Source: Streptomyces cyaneofuscatus
GTDB taxonomy: Bacteria; Actinomycetota; Actinomycetes; Streptomycetales; Streptomycetaceae
NCBI RefSeq assembly: GCF_000718135.1
Contig: NZ_JOEM01000008.1
Location: 310,001 to 374,000, forward strand
Length of the DNA stretch: 64,000 nt
Direction: 5' to 3'
In this document: one piece after another, positions 41,296 to 50,887 of the stretch
Layout: the number at the start of each line of letters is the position of its first letter
Position numbering within the stretch: position 1 is the first letter of the stretch
Translations under genes and position numbers: made by a program
Notes under the pieces: model-generated
What the model was told of the DNA's origin: nothing
Database searches by the model: none
What the model saw: only the letters and a program-made list of their open reading frames with translations

Positions 41296-42303
41296 TCAGC
41301 GGGGCGCTTTCGCGGTCGAGCCGCGTACCACCAGCTCCGGCTCGAACAGCAGCTCCCCGGGCGGCACCGCGCCGCCCTGGATGCCCGCGCAGAGCAGTTC
41401 GACGGCGGCCCGGCCCATGGCCTCGATGGGCTGGCGGATCGTGGTGAGCGGAGGTTCGGTGCAGCTCATGAAGGCCGAGTCGTCGAAGCCCACGACCGAG
41501 ACGTCCGACGGCACCCCGAGGCCGCGCCTGCGGGCCGCCCGGACCGCGCCCAGCGCCAGCGGGTCGCTGGCGCAGATGATGCCGGTGACCCCTCGCTCCA
41601 GCAGCCGGGATGCGGCGGCCTGGCCGCCCTCCAGGGAGAACATCGAGCGCTCGATGTCCTCCTCCGCCAGCTGCCCTCCGGTGGCCTCGGCGACCGAACG
41701 GGCCGCCGCCAGCTTGCGGCGGGAGGGCACATGGTCGGACGGGCCGATCACCACGCCGATGCGCTCGTGGCCGAGGGAGGCCAGGTGGCGCCAGGCGCGC
41801 TCGATGGCGACGGCGTCGTCGCAGGAGACGCAGGGGAAGTCGAGGCCTTCTATGGGGGCGTTGATCAGCACGACGGGGATGCGCCGCTCGGCGAGCCGGT
41901 GGTAGTGCTCGTGCGCCTCGTCCGCCTGCGCGAAGAGGCCGCCGGCGAAGACCACTCCGGAGACCTGCTGCTGGAGCAGGAGGTCCACGTAGTCCGCCTC
42001 CGAGACGCCGCCCTTGGTCTGGGTGCAGAGGACCGGGGTGAGCCCCTGCTGGGCCAGGGCGCCGCCGATGACCTCGGCGAAGGCCGGGAAGATCGGGTTC
42101 TGCAGTTCGGGCAGGACGAGGCCGACCAGCCGGGCCCGCTCCCCCCGCAGCTGGGTGGGCCGCTCGTAGCCGAGGACGTCCAGCGCGGTGAGCACGGACT
42201 GCCGGGTGGTGCGGGACACCCCGGGCTTGCCGTTGAGCACCCGGCTCACCGTGGCCTCGCTGACCCCAACCTTCTTGGCAACCTGAGCAAGTCGTCGCGT
42301 CAT
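41296..42303 (-). CDS. LacI-family transcriptional regulator, MalR/Reg1-like
   Basis: The 335-residue product has a LacI helix-turn-helix at residues 5-30 (LAQVAKKVGVSEATVSRVLNG) and a hinge at about 50-60, then a periplasmic-binding-type effector domain with VVGFDDSAFMSCTEPPLTTIRQP. It resembles the Streptomyces maltose repressor MalR/Reg1. Its upstream DNA carries TTGCA half-sites like MalR boxes. It lies downstream of the alpha-1,3-glucanase gene on the same strand and is a candidate regulator of it and of itself. Confidence 0.9.
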   Translation of the reverse strand: MTRRLAQVAKKVGVSEATVSRVLNGKPGVSRTTRQSVLTALDVLGYERPTQLRGERARLVGLVLPELQNPIFPAFAEVIGGALAQQGLTPVLCTQTKGGVSEADYVDLLLQQQVSGVVFAGGLFAQADEAHEHYHRLAERRIPVVLINAPIEGLDFPCVSCDDAVAIERAWRHLASLGHERIGVVIGPSDHVPSRRKLAAARSVAEATGGQLAEEDIERSMFSLEGGQAAASRLLERGVTGIICASDPLALGAVRAARRRGLGVPSDVSVVGFDDSAFMSCTEPPLTTIRQPIEAMGRAAVELLCAGIQGGAVPPGELLFEPELVVRGSTAKAPR

Positions 42304-42326
42304 GACCGCAAGGCTAACGTAAGCAC

Positions 42327-42353
42327 TGCAAGTCTCAGACTTCTCGATGCAAG
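42327..42353. promoter_or_regulatory. candidate LacI-type operator upstream of the LacI gene
   Basis: Two TGCAAG half-sites (42327-42332 and 42348-42353) lie 21 bp apart, two helical turns. Between them is the perfect palindrome AAGTCTCAGACTT (42330-42342). Read on the other strand the sites are CTTGCA, like MalR-box halves. Autoregulation is likely. Confidence 0.5.
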
Positions 42354-42364
42354 GAATGTACGCG

Positions 42365-42401
42365 GAAGGGGCGCCTCCCAGCCAACGGGTGACGCCCCTT
42401 C
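42365..42401 (-). terminator. terminator of the alpha-1,3-glucanase gene
   Basis: GAAGGGGCG (42365-42373) pairs with CGCCCCTTC (42393-42401), 22 bases past the glucanase stop codon. Confidence 0.7.
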
Positions 42402-42422
42402 GTTCGGCCTGCCGGCTCCTCG

Positions 42423-45400
42423 CTACGGGTTGATGTTGATCTTGAAGGTGGAGGTGGTGTTCCTGATGTCCTGGGCGTTGTTGCTGAGCTTCAGCCTGTT
42501 GAAGGTGACCTCACCGACCGCGGGGCCCTGGCCCGCCTCCGGCATCTCGTTCGCCCAGAGCCCGAAGCCGGACTTGGCGTCGAAGGCGTCACCGCTCTTG
42601 CGCGCACCGGAGATCGAGACATCGGTGAGCACGGTGTCCTTGATCGGGAACTGCGGCTGTCCGCCGACGTAGTTCGTCTGGAACATGATGCCGCTGTACG
42701 TCGGCTCGACGATGTCCACGTTGGAGATCCGGATGCCCTGGAACACCTTGGAGGCGGAGAAGAGCCAGATCCCGGGGAAGGTCTGCGATCCCCAGAAGTG
42801 GCCGCCGGACCGGACGATCGAGACGTTCTCGATCTTCGTCGGCTGGGTCCCGAAGCCGTTCATCGGGTAGCCGAAGTCCAGCGAGCTGACCGTGATCCCC
42901 GAGTAGACCAGGGTGTCGGCGATGTGGATGTTGCGGAAGGTGTTGTCGTAGCCGCCGTAGACGGCCACGCCCGCCGCGCGCCAGGTGAGGATCGAGGTCA
43001 GGTTCTCGTAGACGTTGTTCTTCATGTCCGCTCCCCCGGCGTCGATCGCCGAGAAGAGCGCGAAGCTGTCGTCACCGGTGGCGCGGGCCTCGTTGTTGGT
43101 GACGAGGTTGTCGGTGGACCCGTTGGTCATGTTGATGCCGTCGGCGAACATGTTGCGGATCCGGGAGTTCTTGATGGTGATGTTGTCGGTGTTGGCGCCC
43201 CAGTAGAGGCACACCATGTGCTCGTTCCAGATGTTGTCGATGACGATGTCCGACACGTTGGAGAAGTCGAACACCTTGCCCGGCCCGTCGATGCGGGAGG
43301 TGTAGTTGCCGAAGTAGGCGAAGTTGGCGAACGAGGACCCCTTGGCACTGGCCTCGGCCCGGAAGCCGATGTCGGTGTTGTCCTGGGTGGCGGGGGCGTT
43401 GAACCGGGTGTACCAGGGCCCGGCGCCGACCACCTTGACGGCCTTGCCGTACACCTGGAACTTGCTCGCGGTGCTGTACTCGCCCGGCGGGAGATAGACG
43501 CCGACCAGCGTGCCGGTGGTGTCCATGCGGACCTTGTCCAGGGCGTTCTGGACGTCCTGGTGGGTGAATCCGGCCGGCACGGTGTACGTGGCCGGGTTCG
43601 GGTTGGCGACCGGGGCGACCTGCTCCAGGCTGACGAAGTCGATCGCGTACCGGGAGGAGTTGGCGGCGTCCTTCTGGAGCCGGATCTTGGACCCGGCCGG
43701 GACGGTCTTCCCCAGCATGACGTTGGCCTCGTCATAGATGTGGCGGGGCGCTCCGGCGCCCGGGGAGTTGCCGGGCGCGGCCTCGTTCCCGTACAGCCAG
43801 GCGTACTTGGAGGTGAGGTCGATCGCCTTGAGGAAGGTGCCGTCGACGTAGACGTTCAGCGTGGAGTCGATGCCCCCGCCGCCCGCGGAGTCCGGGATGG
43901 AGAACCGGGTGACCAGGGTGTTGGTGGCCGCCCGGGTGGTGAACTCCACGTAGTTGCCGTTGTTGTTGAGGGTGACGGCCTTGCGTCCCGAGGCCTCGCC
44001 CGCGATGTCGCCGACGGTCCTGTTGGGGCCGACGACCTGGGCGCCGCCGCCCGTGGTGCCGTCCTCCGCCTCGTACATGTCGTACGGCATGTTGGCGCCG
44101 CGTCCGACGAAGAGGGACTCGGTGGAGGTGTTGTTCTCGCGCTTGACCGGGAGCTCGTTGGCGTCGGCCGCGAGGACCGTGCGCAGGGTGTACGAGCCGT
44201 TGGCGGCGGGCCAGGTGCCGAGGGTGACGGGTGCCGTGGTGGCGCCGGCCGCGATGGCCCCGTTGTGCGCTCCGGTGAAGGTCTTCACCGTGGCGCCCTG
44301 GGAGTTGAGCAGCGTGAGCGTGATGCCGTGGCTGCCGGCGGCGGAGGCGATGGTGCCCTGGTTCTTGATGGCGACGGAGAAGGTGACGGTGTTGCCCGCC
44401 GCCGGGGCGGAGGGCGAGGTGGTGACCGCCGTGGCGACCAGGTCGGAGCTGGAGACCGGCTGCACGACCAGCGGGGAGGCGGCCGTGTAGGTGTTGTTGG
44501 TCTCGTTCTGCTCGATGACCTTGTTGTCCGGGTCGGCGACCGCGCTCAGGACGTAACTGCCCGCGCCCCGGGCACCGATGGATGCGCTGACCTGCGTGGA
44601 GGCGCCGGCGGGCAGAGCGCCGACGTTGCCGGTGGCGGCCTTGGAGCCGCCGAGCCGGAACTCGACCTCGCCGGCCGGGGCGGCGAGCGCGCCCGTGTTG
44701 CGGACGGTGGCGGTCAGGGTGATGGTGTCGGACTCCACCGGGGTGGCGGGCGACGCGGTGATGCCGGTGACCTGGAGGTCGGGGTTGGCCGCCGGGGCGC
44801 CCAGCACCTGGAACTCGGCGACCTGGCCGGCGCCGGAGCCGCTGTTGGCGGTGAACTTCAGCTGGACATCGGCGACGCGGGCGGAGACCGGGATGGTCAC
44901 CGTGTTGCCGCTCGCCGGGCTGAAGGCGTAATCCTTCGCGGCGACCAGGGAGTTGAGGGACGAGGAGCTCTGCTCGCGGCCCAGGACCTCGATCCGCTGG
45001 GTGCGCGGGCCCCAGCTGCTGTCCGGGTTGAGCTTGACGACGACGCTCTGGGTGTCGGCGTTGGAGCCGAGCTGGACGGTGAGGGTGTTGGGGTAACTGC
45101 CGCCCGCGCCCTCCCAGTAGGTGGCGGTGCTGTTGTCGTTGGCGTTGGCGGCGACGAAGGTGTGCACCACCGAGGAGGCCGTGATCGGCTTGTTGACCGC
45201 GAGGTTGGAGGCGGCGCCCGTGGAGCCGTTGCGGGTCACGGTGTTGCTGTTGACGGAGGCGTTGCCCGCCGCGTCCTTGGCCCGGACGACGTAACTGACC
45301 GTGGTGGTGGCCGGCTGGGTGTCGGTGTACGTCAGGACGTTGCCCGCGACGGAGCCGCGCAGCACGTTGTTGGCGTAGATGTCGTAGCCGGTGACGCCCT

Positions 45401-46712
45401 TGTTGTCGGTGGAGGCCTGCCAGGTGAGCCGGATCTGGCCGGTGGACGGTTCGGTGAACGCCAGCGCGCCGGGGGCGGTGGGGGCCTGGGTGTCGCCCGT
45501 GTCGCCGGTGCGGGTGACGGTGTTGCTGTTGGGCGATACGTTGCCCGCCGCGTCCTTGGCGCGCACGTAGTAGGAGACGGTCTGCCCGGCCGGGCGGGTG
45601 TCGGTGTACGTGGTGACGTTGCCCGCGACGGAGGCCAGCAGGGTGTTGTTCGCGTAGACGTCGTAGCCGGTGACGCCGGTGTTGTCCGTGGATGCCTTCC
45701 AGGTCAGCCGGATCTGGCCGGTGGCGGGCTCGGTGAACGCCAGGTCGGCCGGTGCGGTCGGGGCCTGGGTGTCGCCGGTCGCGGGGCCGTAGACCTCCAG
45801 CTCGGCCAACTGGGCCGATGGGCTGCCGGAGTTGGCGGTGACCAGGACGCGGACGTACCGGGTGGTCGTGGGATCGAAGGAGATCGTCGCCGACTGCCCG
45901 CCCGCCGCGTCGAAGCGGTAGTCCTTGGAGGCGGTGAGGTCGGTGAACTCCGTGCCGTTGGCGGAGGCCTGGAGCTTCAGCGTCTGGCTGCGCGCCGCCC
46001 AGCCGTCGGGGAGGCGCAGGACGACCCTGTCCACCCGGACCGAAGAGCCGAGGTCGGCCTCGATCCACTGCGGGAGGTCGTTCTCGCGGCTCGCCCAGTA
46101 GCTGGCCCGGTTGCCGTCGTTGGCGTTGGCGGCGACGTAACTTCCGTTGCTGCTGCTGGCCTTGAGGGTCTTCCCGGCGGCGAGGTTGCCCGATGAGTCG
46201 GCTGCCGCCCTCACCTCCAGCTCGGAGAGCTGGGCGGCCTGCCAGCCGGTGTTGGCGGTGATGTGCACCCGGACGAAGCGGGTCAGGGTGGCCGGGAAGG
46301 TCACCTTCACCACGTTGGCGGAGCCCGGGCTGAAGGAGTAGGCCGCCGAGCTCTTCAGCGTCGCGAAGCTGGTGCCGTCCGCGCTGCCCTGGAGGGAGAG
46401 GGTCTGCGTGCGGCTCTCCCAGGACGGCGGGAGCCTCAGCGTCACCTCGTCGACCCGGGCGGCCGAGCCGAGGTCGGTCTGCACCCACTGGGGCAGATTG
46501 CCGCCCGCGCTCTCCCAGTACGTCGACGCGTTGCCGTCGGTGGTGTTGGGGGCGGGGTACTCGGCATGGGCGCTGCTCGCGGCCGCGGCCCGGCCCGCGG
46601 CGAGGTTGGGGCCGTCGGCCGCCGAAGCGGTGAGCGACGGCCAGCCGATCATCAGAAGACTGGTCGTGACCAAGGCGGATATCGCCCGCCATCTCCAGCG
46701 TTGGGCTCTCAT
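42423..46712 (-). CDS. secreted multidomain GH87 alpha-1,3-glucanase (mutanase)
   Basis: A 1,429-residue exported protein. Order: signal peptide (1-32); discoidin domains at about 35-170 and 173-315; FN3 domains at about 320-405 and 410-500; a third discoidin domain (505-645); two CARDB-like domains (650-760 and 765-880); a carbohydrate-binding domain opening MYEAEDG (885-1045); then a right-handed beta-helix. In the helix, Asp1191 (ADGIN) and Asp1214/Asp1215 (TGDDSF) have the same 23- and 24-residue spacing as catalytic Asp1067/1090/1091 in Paenibacillus Agl-FH1. It would cut alpha-1,3-glucan of fungal walls or dental-type polymers. LacI neighbour downstream. Confidence 0.88.
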   Translation of the reverse strand: MRAQRWRWRAISALVTTSLLMIGWPSLTASAADGPNLAAGRAAAASSAHAEYPAPNTTDGNASTYWESAGGNLPQWVQTDLGSAARVDEVTLRLPPSWESRTQTLSLQGSADGTSFATLKSSAAYSFSPGSANVVKVTFPATLTRFVRVHITANTGWQAAQLSELEVRAAADSSGNLAAGKTLKASSSNGSYVAANANDGNRASYWASRENDLPQWIEADLGSSVRVDRVVLRLPDGWAARSQTLKLQASANGTEFTDLTASKDYRFDAAGGQSATISFDPTTTRYVRVLVTANSGSPSAQLAELEVYGPATGDTQAPTAPADLAFTEPATGQIRLTWKASTDNTGVTGYDVYANNTLLASVAGNVTTYTDTRPAGQTVSYYVRAKDAAGNVSPNSNTVTRTGDTGDTQAPTAPGALAFTEPSTGQIRLTWQASTDNKGVTGYDIYANNVLRGSVAGNVLTYTDTQPATTTVSYVVRAKDAAGNASVNSNTVTRNGSTGAASNLAVNKPITASSVVHTFVAANANDNSTATYWEGAGGSYPNTLTVQLGSNADTQSVVVKLNPDSSWGPRTQRIEVLGREQSSSSLNSLVAAKDYAFSPASGNTVTIPVSARVADVQLKFTANSGSGAGQVAEFQVLGAPAANPDLQVTGITASPATPVESDTITLTATVRNTGALAAPAGEVEFRLGGSKAATGNVGALPAGASTQVSASIGARGAGSYVLSAVADPDNKVIEQNETNNTYTAASPLVVQPVSSSDLVATAVTTSPSAPAAGNTVTFSVAIKNQGTIASAAGSHGITLTLLNSQGATVKTFTGAHNGAIAAGATTAPVTLGTWPAANGSYTLRTVLAADANELPVKRENNTSTESLFVGRGANMPYDMYEAEDGTTGGGAQVVGPNRTVGDIAGEASGRKAVTLNNNGNYVEFTTRAATNTLVTRFSIPDSAGGGGIDSTLNVYVDGTFLKAIDLTSKYAWLYGNEAAPGNSPGAGAPRHIYDEANVMLGKTVPAGSKIRLQKDAANSSRYAIDFVSLEQVAPVANPNPATYTVPAGFTHQDVQNALDKVRMDTTGTLVGVYLPPGEYSTASKFQVYGKAVKVVGAGPWYTRFNAPATQDNTDIGFRAEASAKGSSFANFAYFGNYTSRIDGPGKVFDFSNVSDIVIDNIWNEHMVCLYWGANTDNITIKNSRIRNMFADGINMTNGSTDNLVTNNEARATGDDSFALFSAIDAGGADMKNNVYENLTSILTWRAAGVAVYGGYDNTFRNIHIADTLVYSGITVSSLDFGYPMNGFGTQPTKIENVSIVRSGGHFWGSQTFPGIWLFSASKVFQGIRISNVDIVEPTYSGIMFQTNYVGGQPQFPIKDTVLTDVSISGARKSGDAFDAKSGFGLWANEMPEAGQGPAVGEVTFNRLKLSNNAQDIRNTTSTFKININP

Positions 46713-46884
46713 AGCTCCCCGATCTTCGGCCTCGGCGCACGGCGCGACGAGGGCGCGGCTCTGGATCCGTAGTCAGGAAACACGCGATTCTGCACGCACT
46801 ACGGCTCGGTTTTGCGTTGTGCGGTCAGAGAGTTGCAGAGAAATGAGAGACCGTCCACTGTTCCGGCAACAGCCGGACGCAGAA

Positions 46885-46929
46885 GGGGCCGGTGAGCGAA
46901 AGGCCCCTCGGCCCTCGCTCACCGGCCCC
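46885..46929 (-). terminator. terminator of the subtilisin-like protease gene
   Basis: A perfect 15-bp stem, GGGGCCGGTGAGCGA (46885-46899) with TCGCTCACCGGCCCC (46915-46929), lies 14 bases past the protease stop. Confidence 0.82.
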
Positions 46930-46942
46930 GGCCGGCGGTGTG

Positions 46943-48130
46943 TCAGAGGCCGCCGGTGTACAGCAGCAGATCCGGCGAGCCCTGGCCGAGGCCGGAGAGG
47001 ACGTCCGGGGTGGCGGTGTCGGTCAGCCAGCGCGTGACGGCGGCCGGCGTGGCCGAGGGGTTGTCCTGCTTGTGGAGGGCGGCGACTCCCGCGACGTGCG
47101 GGCTGGCCATGGAGGTGCCGTTCAGGGAGACGGTGCCACCGCCGAGCTTCGCGGAGACGATGTCGGCGCCGGGGGCGTAGAGCGAGACGCAGGAGCCCCA
47201 GTTGCTGAACGAGGTCTCCCGGTCCTGGCGGTCGCTCGCGCCCACCGTGACCACACCGTCGGCCGCGGCCGGGGAGACGTCACAGGCGTCCTGGTCCTCG
47301 TTGCCCGCGGCCACCACCGGCAGGACGCCCGCGTCCGCGACGGCTTCGACCGCCGCGTCCACCGCGGTGGAGCGGGCCCCGCCGAGCGAGGCGTTCAGGA
47401 CGGCGGGGGTGGAGCTGCCCGCCGCGTCCTTGGCCACCCAGTCGAACCCGGCGATGATGCCGGCCCAGGTGCCGCGCCCCTGGCAGTTCAGGACCCGCAC
47501 CCCGACCAGGGACGCGTCCTTCGCCACGCCGGAGACGGAACCCCCGACGGTTCCGGCGACATGGGTGCCGTGGCCGTTGCAGTCCTGCCCGTCACGGCCG
47601 TCGCCGACCGCGTCGTAGCCCTTGACGACCCGGCTGCCGAACTCGGCGTGGCCGGCCTCGATCCCGGTGTCGACGACGTACACCTTCACGCCGTCACCCG
47701 TGGCGGTCGTGGTGAAGGTGTCGTCCAGCGGCAGGGCGCGCTGGTCGATCCGGTCGGTGCCCCAGGTCGCCGCGGGCGCCCGGAAGAGGCCGCCCGCCCG
47801 GGGCGTCTCCACGGCCACTTCGGCGTTCTCCTCGACGGCGAGCACGCCGGGGACGGCCCGCACGGCCTCCAGCTCGGTGGCGGTGAGGGTGACGGCGAAC
47901 CCGTGCAGGACATTCCCGTACGTGAACAACGGGCGGAGCCCGAACTCCTCCAGGACGGTGTCCGGGGAGAGTTCGGGCTCCAGGGTGACGATGTACTGCC
48001 CGGGGACGGCCCGGGCGGACCGCTCCACCGGGACCCCTTCCGGTCCGGTGTCGGCGGTGGCCGGGGTGGTGCCGATCAGCGGGGCGATCAGCAGCAGGGC
48101 GGCCGGGGCCCATCGGGCGCGCAGGCGCAT
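46943..48130 (-). CDS. secreted subtilisin-family (S8) serine protease
   Basis: A 395-residue preproprotein. Signal peptide: residues 1-26 (to ATA-D). An I9-type inhibitory propeptide covers about 40-110 (GQYIVTLEPELSPD ... GVLAVEENAEV). The catalytic domain has Asp154 (VVDTGIEAGH), His187 (CNGHGTHVAG) and Ser340 (NGTSMASPHVAG). It belongs to the proteinase K-like, cysteine-containing secreted group. ATG at 48130 with AAGGAGA. It is a single transcription unit ending at the strong stem at 46885-46929. Confidence 0.92.
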   Translation of the reverse strand: MRLRARWAPAALLLIAPLIGTTPATADTGPEGVPVERSARAVPGQYIVTLEPELSPDTVLEEFGLRPLFTYGNVLHGFAVTLTATELEAVRAVPGVLAVEENAEVAVETPRAGGLFRAPAATWGTDRIDQRALPLDDTFTTTATGDGVKVYVVDTGIEAGHAEFGSRVVKGYDAVGDGRDGQDCNGHGTHVAGTVGGSVSGVAKDASLVGVRVLNCQGRGTWAGIIAGFDWVAKDAAGSSTPAVLNASLGGARSTAVDAAVEAVADAGVLPVVAAGNEDQDACDVSPAAADGVVTVGASDRQDRETSFSNWGSCVSLYAPGADIVSAKLGGGTVSLNGTSMASPHVAGVAALHKQDNPSATPAAVTRWLTDTATPDVLSGLGQGSPDLLLYTGGL

Positions 48131-48233
48131 GCAGGTCTCCTTGGGTGGGGTTACGTCCGCGGTGCGGGTGTGCGGCCGCGAAGCGCGAATACCCGGTCCT
48201 TCGTCCCCGCCCGTACGGCGCCTTAACACGGGT

Positions 48234-49352
48234 TCAGCCGGACAGCGCAACGCCCGCGTCGAGCTCCAGGTCCGCCAGCTCCCGGTCGGGGTCGGCGGCC
48301 GGGTCGTGGTGCGCCCAACTGCCGACCGCGACCTCGGCGGTGATGCCGGGGCCGAATCCGGCGATCAGACCTTGCGCCGACTCGGCCGCACCGCCGTCGT
48401 CGAAGAGGCGGGCGAGCGCGTCGAAGACGACGGAGCTGGCGATGTTGCCGCGTTCGGTGAGGGTGGCCCGGCTGTAGCGGAACATCTCCATCGGCAGGTC
48501 GAGGAAGTGGCAGAGGTCGTCCAGGATGCGCGGGCCGCCGGCGTGGACGATGAAGAAGTCCATGGCGGGCACCGACCAGCCGTGCAGGTCCACCAGGTCC
48601 TTCAGGACCGGCGCGAGCATCTCCATGGTGCCGGGCACGCGCTTGTCCAGCAGGAAGTGGAATCCGGTGTCGCGGACGGCGTAGGAGATCCAGTCCTCGG
48701 TGTCGGGCACGAGGTGGGAGCCGTTGCGCTCCAGCTTCATGCCGGTGCCGCCCTGCCCCCGGACGACGGCGGCGGAGACGGCGTCCCCGAACAGGCCGTT
48801 GGAGAGCAGCGATCCGACGCCGATGTCGGTGGGCTGGTAGCAGAGCGAGCAGAACTCGCAGGAGACGATGAGGACGTTGGAGTCCGGGTAGGCGCGGCAG
48901 AAGTCGTGCGCCCGGTTGATCGCCGCGCCGCCGGCCGCGCAGCCGAGCTGGGCGATGGGCAGCTGTCTGGTCTCGGGTCTGAACCCCATGGTGTTGATGA
49001 GCCAGGCGGTCAGCGAGGGCATCATGAAGCCCGTGCAGGAGACGTAGACGATCAGGTCGATGTCGTCCGGTTCGGTCCCGGCGTTGGCGAGGGCCTGCCG
49101 CACCACTTCGGGAACCCGGGTCTTGGCCTCGGCCTCGTACACCTGGTTGCGGAGTTCGAAGCCGGGGTGCTTGAGGGTCTCCTCGATCGGCTGCACCAGG
49201 TGCCGGGTCTGGACACCGGTGTTCCGGATGAGCCTCAGGACGAGGTCGCGCTGGGGGTGCCCGTGGTGGGTCTCCCGGGCCAGCTCCAGGGTCTGCTGCA
49301 TCGTGATGACGTGTTCGGGCACAGCGATGGCCGGTCGGCACAGGGTCGCCAT
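48234..49352 (-). CDS. rppA: type III polyketide synthase RppA (1,3,6,8-tetrahydroxynaphthalene synthase)
   Basis: The 372-residue chalcone-synthase-fold enzyme has Cys138, His270 and Asn303 at the same positions as the S. coelicolor THN synthase. Cys106 (VYVSCTGF), a THN synthase hallmark, is also present. Five malonyl-CoA are condensed to tetrahydroxynaphthalene, which autoxidises to the red-brown flaviolin. ATG at 49352, GAGGAG upstream. The P450 gene lies just upstream on the same strand, as in the known pigment operons of Streptomyces. Confidence 0.93.
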   Translation of the reverse strand: MATLCRPAIAVPEHVITMQQTLELARETHHGHPQRDLVLRLIRNTGVQTRHLVQPIEETLKHPGFELRNQVYEAEAKTRVPEVVRQALANAGTEPDDIDLIVYVSCTGFMMPSLTAWLINTMGFRPETRQLPIAQLGCAAGGAAINRAHDFCRAYPDSNVLIVSCEFCSLCYQPTDIGVGSLLSNGLFGDAVSAAVVRGQGGTGMKLERNGSHLVPDTEDWISYAVRDTGFHFLLDKRVPGTMEMLAPVLKDLVDLHGWSVPAMDFFIVHAGGPRILDDLCHFLDLPMEMFRYSRATLTERGNIASSVVFDALARLFDDGGAAESAQGLIAGFGPGITAEVAVGSWAHHDPAADPDRELADLELDAGVALSG

Positions 49353-49386
49353 GGGTTCTCCTCGTATCTGGGAGCGGAGGCTCTCG

Positions 49387-50622
49387 TCACCATGTGACGG
49401 GCAGGGCGAGCGGGTAACGCCAGATGGACGTCGTGTTCCACCGGATGTCCTCGGGCTCCGCGTCGAGACGCAGGGCCGGGAAGCGGGACAGGAGCGTGGC
49501 GAAGGCCACCTCCAGTTCCATGGTGGCGAGCGGCGCGCCCAGGCAGTGGTGGGCGCCCCAGCCGAACGTCATGTGCGGGATGGACGGCCGGTCGGGGTCC
49601 AGCTCGTCGGGGCGGTCGAACTTGGCGGGGTCCCGGTTGGCCGTCAGGTACGACACGTGGACGATGTCGCCCGCCTTGATGGTGACCCCGCTCAGCTCCA
49701 CGTCCTCCATGGCGATGCGGGGGATGCCGACGCCTTTGCGGAAGGGGATGTACCGCAGCAGCTCCTCGATGGTGCGGGGCAGCCGCTCGGGTTCGGCCTG
49801 GAGCGTCTTGAGCAGGTCGGGCCGGGTGAGCAGGGTGTAGGCGATGTTGCCGAGCTCGTAGGTCGTGGTGTCCTGGCCGGTGATGAGCAGGACCATCGCC
49901 ATGACGGCCAGTTCTTTGTCATCGAGGAGCTCATCGCCGTCCCGGGCGGTGGCCAGGGTGCTGATGAGGTCCTCGCCCGGGGCGCGGCGGCGCTCGGCGG
50001 TCAGTTCGGTGAAGTAGCCGCGCAGTTCGGCCTTGGCCCGTACGGCGTCCTCCTTGCCCGCCGCGCCGACGTTCATCATCGTCAGGGCGTGGGCGCGCAG
50101 CCAGGGGCGGTCGGCCTCGGGGATGTCGAGGGCCTCGCAGATGGTGATCAGCGGCAGCGGCGAGGAGACCCGGGCGACGAAGTCGGCGGGTGAGCCCTCG
50201 TCCTCCATCCCGTCCAGCAGCCGGTCCACGACCCGCTGGGTGCCCTCGCGCATCTGCTCGACGCGGCGCGGGGTGAAGCTCTTGGCGACCAGGCTGCGCA
50301 GCCGGCTGCTGGCGGGCGGGTCCATGAGGTTGATGGACTCGGCCTGGACGATCGGTTCCGGGGTCATCCGGGGGAAGTCCCGGCCGAGTACGGCGCTGCG
50401 GCTGAAGCGCCGGTCGGTGGTGACCGTCCGGACGTCCTCGTAGCGGGTGACGAGCCATGCCTCGCCCTCTCCGTATGCCATACGGATACGGGAGACGGGC
50501 TCCTCGGTCAGCAGTTCCTTGAGCTGGGGGTCGAACTCGAGTTGCTGTGCGAAGTCGAACGGACAGCTCCGTACGGTTTCCTTGTCCTGCGCCGGGGCGT
50601 GCTGCACCGAGGTGTTCTCCAC
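49387..50622 (-). CDS. cytochrome P450 (CYP158/P-450mel type, flaviolin or melanin coupling)
   Basis: A 411-residue P450 with heme-ligand Cys360 in FGWGAHHCLGAPLA, the I-helix ITGQDTTTYE, and the ExxR motif EELLRY. The C-terminus ends LPVTW, as in CYP158A2. It would couple flaviolin or THN oxidatively into polymers. The start is set to GTG at 50622: GGGAG lies eight bases upstream, while a TTG at 50637 has no site. It is 34 bases upstream of rppA and in one operon with it. The split between biflaviolin-type and melanin-type coupling cannot be told. Confidence 0.88.
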   Translation of the reverse strand: MENTSVQHAPAQDKETVRSCPFDFAQQLEFDPQLKELLTEEPVSRIRMAYGEGEAWLVTRYEDVRTVTTDRRFSRSAVLGRDFPRMTPEPIVQAESINLMDPPASSRLRSLVAKSFTPRRVEQMREGTQRVVDRLLDGMEDEGSPADFVARVSSPLPLITICEALDIPEADRPWLRAHALTMMNVGAAGKEDAVRAKAELRGYFTELTAERRRAPGEDLISTLATARDGDELLDDKELAVMAMVLLITGQDTTTYELGNIAYTLLTRPDLLKTLQAEPERLPRTIEELLRYIPFRKGVGIPRIAMEDVELSGVTIKAGDIVHVSYLTANRDPAKFDRPDELDPDRPSIPHMTFGWGAHHCLGAPLATMELEVAFATLLSRFPALRLDAEPEDIRWNTTSIWRYPLALPVTW

Positions 50623-50887
50623 CGAGGTTTCTCCCAATGACCGGTTCGGGGTGTGAGGCCGTCCCGGCTCCGGGCCGGGGAACAGACCTCCCCTGTGTCC
50701 CCCGCCGGGCCGCGAAACATGTCACTCACCCTCCGCAGTCAGCCGATCAGGGGGGCGTACGCCCCGGCGCTCAGCCGCCCGGCCCAAGCGACCCGCCATG
50801 CCCGGGGGAACCGTGCTGAGCTGGGGTTCCGTGCGGTAGGGCCGAGGAGCCGGAGCGGACCGCCGAAATCCCGGAAGGAGAACGGCC

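Noticed and set aside
39586..42672. 1,028-codon plus-strand open frame over BrkB, cupin and LacI
   Set aside because: Antisense shadow with no recognisable domain; three real genes occupy the other strand.
42798..46196. 1,132-codon open frame on the plus strand opposite the glucanase
   Set aside because: It is a GC-bias shadow of the minus-strand gene: highly repetitive Gly/Asp/Val text with no motifs, while the minus strand has clear ordered domains.
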